NCBI RefSeq assembly: GCF_900113035.1
Contig: NZ_FONX01000002.1
Coordinates: 372,001-436,000, forward strand
From: Paracidovorax wautersii
GTDB lineage: Bacteria; Pseudomonadota; Gammaproteobacteria; Burkholderiales; Burkholderiaceae_C
Length of the DNA: 64,000 nucleotides
Reading direction: 5' to 3'
The notes under the pieces are model-generated. The model was not told the origin of the DNA. It did not search any database and saw only the letters and a program-made list of their open reading frames with translations. A program made the translations under genes and the position numbers. This document shows, in pieces, positions 61,206 to 64,000 of the stretch; within the stretch, counting starts at the first letter, position 1, and each line of letters starts with the position of its first letter.

Positions 61206-61853
61206 CTACAGCCTGTGCTCGCGCAGGAAGCGGTCGAGCTGGTGGCTGTTGGCGAGGCCCAGCTTGGCGAAGGCGTGCGCGCGGTGCGTCTCCACAGTGC
61301 GCTGCTCCAGCGGGGCGAGTTCCTGCGCGATCTGCTTGTTGGGCTTGCCTTCGGCCACCAGCCGGGCGACCTGCATCTCGCGCGGGGTGAGCTTGTCCCA
61401 CAGCGCCTGGGCGGCGCGCCGGACCTGCTGGCGTGCGGCGATCTCGCCGGCGCGGCGCAGCGCGCGGCCGATGGTCTCCAGCAGCCGCTCGTCGTTGCAG
61501 GGCTTTTCCAGCCAGTCGAAGGCGCCCTGCTGCACGGCGGCCACGGCCATGGGAATGTCGCCGTGGCCCGAGAGGAAGACCGCCACCAGCGGGCTGTCCT
61601 GCGCGCGCAGCGCGTCGAACACCTGCAGCCCGCTCATGCCGCCCAGGCGCAGGTCGAGGATGGCGCAGCCCGGGCGCTGCAGGTCGGCGCCGGCGAGGAA
61701 GTCCTCGCCCGAGGCGAAGGTCTGCACCGCATGGCCGCGCGAGAGCAGCAGCAGGCCCAGCGAGCGGCGCACGGCCTCGTCGTCATCGACCACGCAGAGG
61801 TTGTTGGCGAGGGCTGCCGTCGCGGCAGGGGCAGGTGCAGGGGCGTTGTTCAC
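61206..61853 (-). CDS. FixJ/NarL-like response regulator
   Basis: A 215-residue response regulator. Receiver domain: VVDDDEAVRRSLGLLL with the acidic cluster, phosphoacceptor Asp in AILDLRLGGMSG, Ser in VFLSGHGDIPMAV, Lys in WLEKPCNDE. C-terminal LuxR-type helix-turn-helix: LTPREMQVARLVAEGKPNKQ and LEQRTVETHRAHAFAKLG. It starts with GTG at 61853 overlapping the kinase stop (GTGA), so the pair is translationally coupled. It probably controls the downstream KgtP-like gene. Confidence 0.93.
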   Translation of the reverse strand: MNNAPAPAPAATAALANNLCVVDDDEAVRRSLGLLLLSRGHAVQTFASGEDFLAGADLQRPGCAILDLRLGGMSGLQVFDALRAQDSPLVAVFLSGHGDIPMAVAAVQQGAFDWLEKPCNDERLLETIGRALRRAGEIAARQQVRRAAQALWDKLTPREMQVARLVAEGKPNKQIAQELAPLEQRTVETHRAHAFAKLGLANSHQLDRFLREHRL

Positions 61854-64000
61854 GGCGATGCGATCTCCAGCTCGAGGGTGAATACGGTGCCGCCGCCAGG
61901 CCGGGCGGCGAAGCCCAGGCGGCCCCGGTGGGCCTCCACGATGGTGCGGCAGATGTTCAGGCCCAGGCCCAGTCCGGCGGGCTTGGTGGTGAAGAAGGGC
62001 GCGAAGACGCGCTCGGTGAGCGCCGCGTCGATGCCCGCGCCCCGGTCGGCCACGCGGATGTGCATGCGCCCGTCCTGCACCTGGGCGTCGATCTCCACCA
62101 CGCGCTCTTCGGGCGGCTTGGCCTCCATGGCCTGCAGGCTGTTGGAGACGAGGTTGAGCAGCACCTGCTCCAGCAGCACGCGGTCGCCGCGCGCGGGCGG
62201 CAGGCCGGCGGGCGCCTGCACCACGGCGCGCGCCTGGCGCTGGCGCATCTCGCCGCGCAGCAGCGCCAGCGCATTGGCGATGAGGGCGGGCACGGCGCAG
62301 TCCTCGGTGCCGGGCGTGTGCTGGCGCACGAAGCCGCGGATGCGGCGCACGATCTCGGCGCTGCGCTGGGCCTGCGCCATGGTCTCGTCCAGGCTGCTGG
62401 CCAGCAGCGCCTGGTTGCCCTGCTGCGCGAAGGCCTTGGCGGCGCTGGCGAAGCTGCTGAGCGCCATCAGCGGCTGGTTGAGCTCGTGCGCCAGGGTGGA
62501 GGCCATCTCGCCCAGGCTGGCCAGGCGCTGCGCGTGCTGCAGCTGCTCGTCGTTCTGGCGCTGGCGCTGCTCGGCGCGCTTTTGCTCGGTGATGTCCACG
62601 ACCGAGCTCATCCAGCCCGCGTGCGTGCCGTCGGCGCGCACCAGCGGCGCCGTATAGACCATGGTGATGACCTCGTGCCCGTCGCGGTGCCTGAGGCGCG
62701 ACTCGAAGCCCGTGCGCGCGGGCTCGCCGCGGATCATGGCCTCGTAGCGCTGCCAGTGCTGGGGCACGTCGTCCGGGTGCCAGTACGGGTAGGGCGGCAG
62801 CCGGCCCAGCAGGTCTTCGGCGGCATGGCCCGTCATGGCGCAGAAGGCGGGGTTGACGTAGGTGATGCGGCCTTCGGCGTCGCGCGCGCGCATGCCCACC
62901 AGCAGCGAATCCTCCATCGCCTTGCGGAAGGCGTGGGCTTCGTCCAGCGCCTGGGTGCGCTCGCGCACGCGCCGCTCCAGGTCCTGCCGGGCGTCGCGCT
63001 GCTCGGCGAAGCGGCGCTCGCGCAGCCGCCAGTAGAGGCCGCCCAGCAGCAGCACGGCGGCCACCAGCAGGCCCAGCATCCAGGCCCGCTGGCCGGCCTG
63101 CGCGACCTCGGTGTCGTCGGCCGTCACCGTGAGCGTCCAGCCCAGGTCGGGCAGGGCCTCGTCCACGGCCAGCAGGCGCTGCGGCCGGCCGCCGATGCGC
63201 GTGTGCAGCAGGTAGTAGCCGGGCTGGCCGGCGTCGCGCTCCACGCGCCAGGGCACGGCCGCCAGATCGCCGCGCGCGCCGTACTGCTGCTCGCGCCGGA
63301 TGCGTTCGCGCTCGGCCGGCTGCAGGGCGCGGGTGGTGCGGTAGAGCCATTCGGGCACGGAGCTGAGGAACACCACGCCGCTCGCGTCCGAGAGCGCGAT
63401 GGGCGCGCGCACGAAGGCCCAGGCCTGCTGCTGCGGCTGCAGGCTGAGCTTGACGGCGACCACGCCCAGCACGGCGCCGCTGCCCTCGGCGCGCACTGGC
63501 GCGGAGAGGAAGAGGCCCGGCTCGCCCGTGGTCTGCCCCACGCCGTAGAACATGCCGTTCTGGCCGTCGCGCGCTTCGGCGAAGTAGGGCCGGTTGGCGT
63601 AGGACTCGCCGACGAAGCTCTGGGGCGTGTCCCAGTTGCTGGCGGCCAGGGTCATGCCGTCGGGGCCGATGAGGTAGAGCGCGTCGGAGCCGGCCTCGCG
63701 GTTGACCTGGGCGATGTAGCGGTTGGCGCGGGCCAGCGCGCGGGCGTCGCGCGGGTGCGCCAGCGCAGCGCGCAGGTCGGGGTGCAGGCCGGCGGTGAAG
63801 GGCAGGTAGCGGTACTTGCCGGCCGCATCGCGCAGCCCCAGCGCATGCACTTCCATCGCGCGGCGGATGGTGTCGGCCTGCATGCGCGCTTCGCGGCGCT
63901 CGGCCCACTGCGCGGCCAGGCCGATCAGCATCAGCGCGCAGGCCAGCAGGGCGGCCCAGGCGGCGGCCCGGCGCAGCCCGTGGGCGGCGCCGGGCGTGTC
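61850..64000 (-). CDS. PAS-containing sensor histidine kinase, DctB-like (5' end outside window)
   Basis: At least 716 residues are visible; the frame is open to the window edge and the first membrane helix (AWAALLACALMLIGLAAQW) extends upstream of the ATG at 63931, so the true start lies outside. Seen: an extracytoplasmic dCache/PAS-type sensor domain (NRYIAQVNREAGSDALYLIG, GESYANRPYFAEARDG), a second membrane helix near AWMLGLLVAAVLLLGGLYW, a coiled linker, a PAS domain (ITYVNPAFCAMTGH, then MSSVVDITEQKRAEQ), His box STLAHELNQPLMAL, N box LNLVSNSLQAM and G box GLGLGLNICRTIVE. DctB-type kinases sense C4-dicarboxylates, which fits the nearby permease. Confidence 0.92.
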   Translation of the reverse strand, partial: DTPGAAHGLRRAAAWAALLACALMLIGLAAQWAERREARMQADTIRRAMEVHALGLRDAAGKYRYLPFTAGLHPDLRAALAHPRDARALARANRYIAQVNREAGSDALYLIGPDGMTLAASNWDTPQSFVGESYANRPYFAEARDGQNGMFYGVGQTTGEPGLFLSAPVRAEGSGAVLGVVAVKLSLQPQQQAWAFVRAPIALSDASGVVFLSSVPEWLYRTTRALQPAERERIRREQQYGARGDLAAVPWRVERDAGQPGYYLLHTRIGGRPQRLLAVDEALPDLGWTLTVTADDTEVAQAGQRAWMLGLLVAAVLLLGGLYWRLRERRFAEQRDARQDLERRVRERTQALDEAHAFRKAMEDSLLVGMRARDAEGRITYVNPAFCAMTGHAAEDLLGRLPPYPYWHPDDVPQHWQRYEAMIRGEPARTGFESRLRHRDGHEVITMVYTAPLVRADGTHAGWMSSVVDITEQKRAEQRQRQNDEQLQHAQRLASLGEMASTLAHELNQPLMALSSFASAAKAFAQQGNQALLASSLDETMAQAQRSAEIVRRIRGFVRQHTPGTEDCAVPALIANALALLRGEMRQRQARAVVQAPAGLPPARGDRVLLEQVLLNLVSNSLQAMEAKPPEERVVEIDAQVQDGRMHIRVADRGAGIDAALTERVFAPFFTTKPAGLGLGLNICRTIVEAHRGRLGFAARPGGGTVFTLELEIASP

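Noticed and set aside
61206-63908. Single 900-residue kinase-regulator fusion
   Set aside because: The upstream part of this frame is a shifted reading of the kinase gene; the regulator has its own GTG start overlapping the kinase stop.

Overview
The window is GC-rich and reads as a chromosome of a betaproteobacterium of the Comamonadaceae (Acidovorax-like). The evidence is the recA-recX, secF and DUF1631 neighbourhood, a Bug-type tricarboxylate binding protein, two DUF4148 genes, and a short ATTTG...CAAAT intergenic repeat (7756-7822) of a kind I recognise from Acidovorax and relatives. Species cannot be fixed from the sequence alone.

Layout. (1) 1-9297 is chromosome: the 3' end of secF, a DUF1631 protein, a Bug receptor, recX-recA behind an SOS-like promoter, a divergent MarR regulator, and an OmpR/TctE-type two-component pair. 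(2) 9298-55819 is a complete integrative and conjugative element of the Tn4371 family, about 46.5 kb. It is bounded by a 9-bp direct repeat (AATAAAAAA) whose right copy is the T-tract of a chromosomal intrinsic terminator. (3) 55820-64000 is chromosome again: two DUF4148 secreted proteins, a membrane class III cyclase with a ferredoxin-like domain divergent from a Crp/Fnr regulator, and a KgtP-like transporter next to a FixJ-like regulator and a PAS sensor kinase cut by the window end.

The element from left to right: the trb mating-pair operon with CopG and traG (9594-21924, minus strand, mostly 4-bp overlaps); an extra exclusion-like lipoprotein and a LysR regulator; a cargo block with a TetR-controlled RND efflux pump, a Gdx/SugE-type SMR exporter, a DUF3313-like lipoprotein and a patatin-like lipase; the relaxase, a candidate oriT, and the traF, DUF2840, parA, iteron, repA and alpA block; DUF2285, DUF2958, an XRE regulator, DUF736, ParB and DUF932; and finally a defence block. 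The defence block holds an orphan RelB/DinJ-like protein, a Shedu-like nuclease, a Gabija-like OLD nuclease plus UvrD helicase pair, and an AT-rich 415-residue gene that I cannot assign. A DUF1016 PDDEXK nuclease gene follows, overlapping the integrase gene by 4 bp.

How it fits together: integrase and att sites move the element; RepA, iterons, ParA and ParB probably replicate and stabilise the excised circle; relaxase, TraG and Trb transfer it; the efflux genes benefit the host; the nuclease and helicase genes probably exclude phages and competing DNA. The most promising new biology is the 45.2-55.7 kb end: the unassigned gene 51886-53133, the RelB-like gene with its nested palindrome in front of the nuclease genes, the nuclease-integrase overlap with a hairpin over the integrase ribosome binding site, and a 130-nt extended hairpin at 45343-45472.
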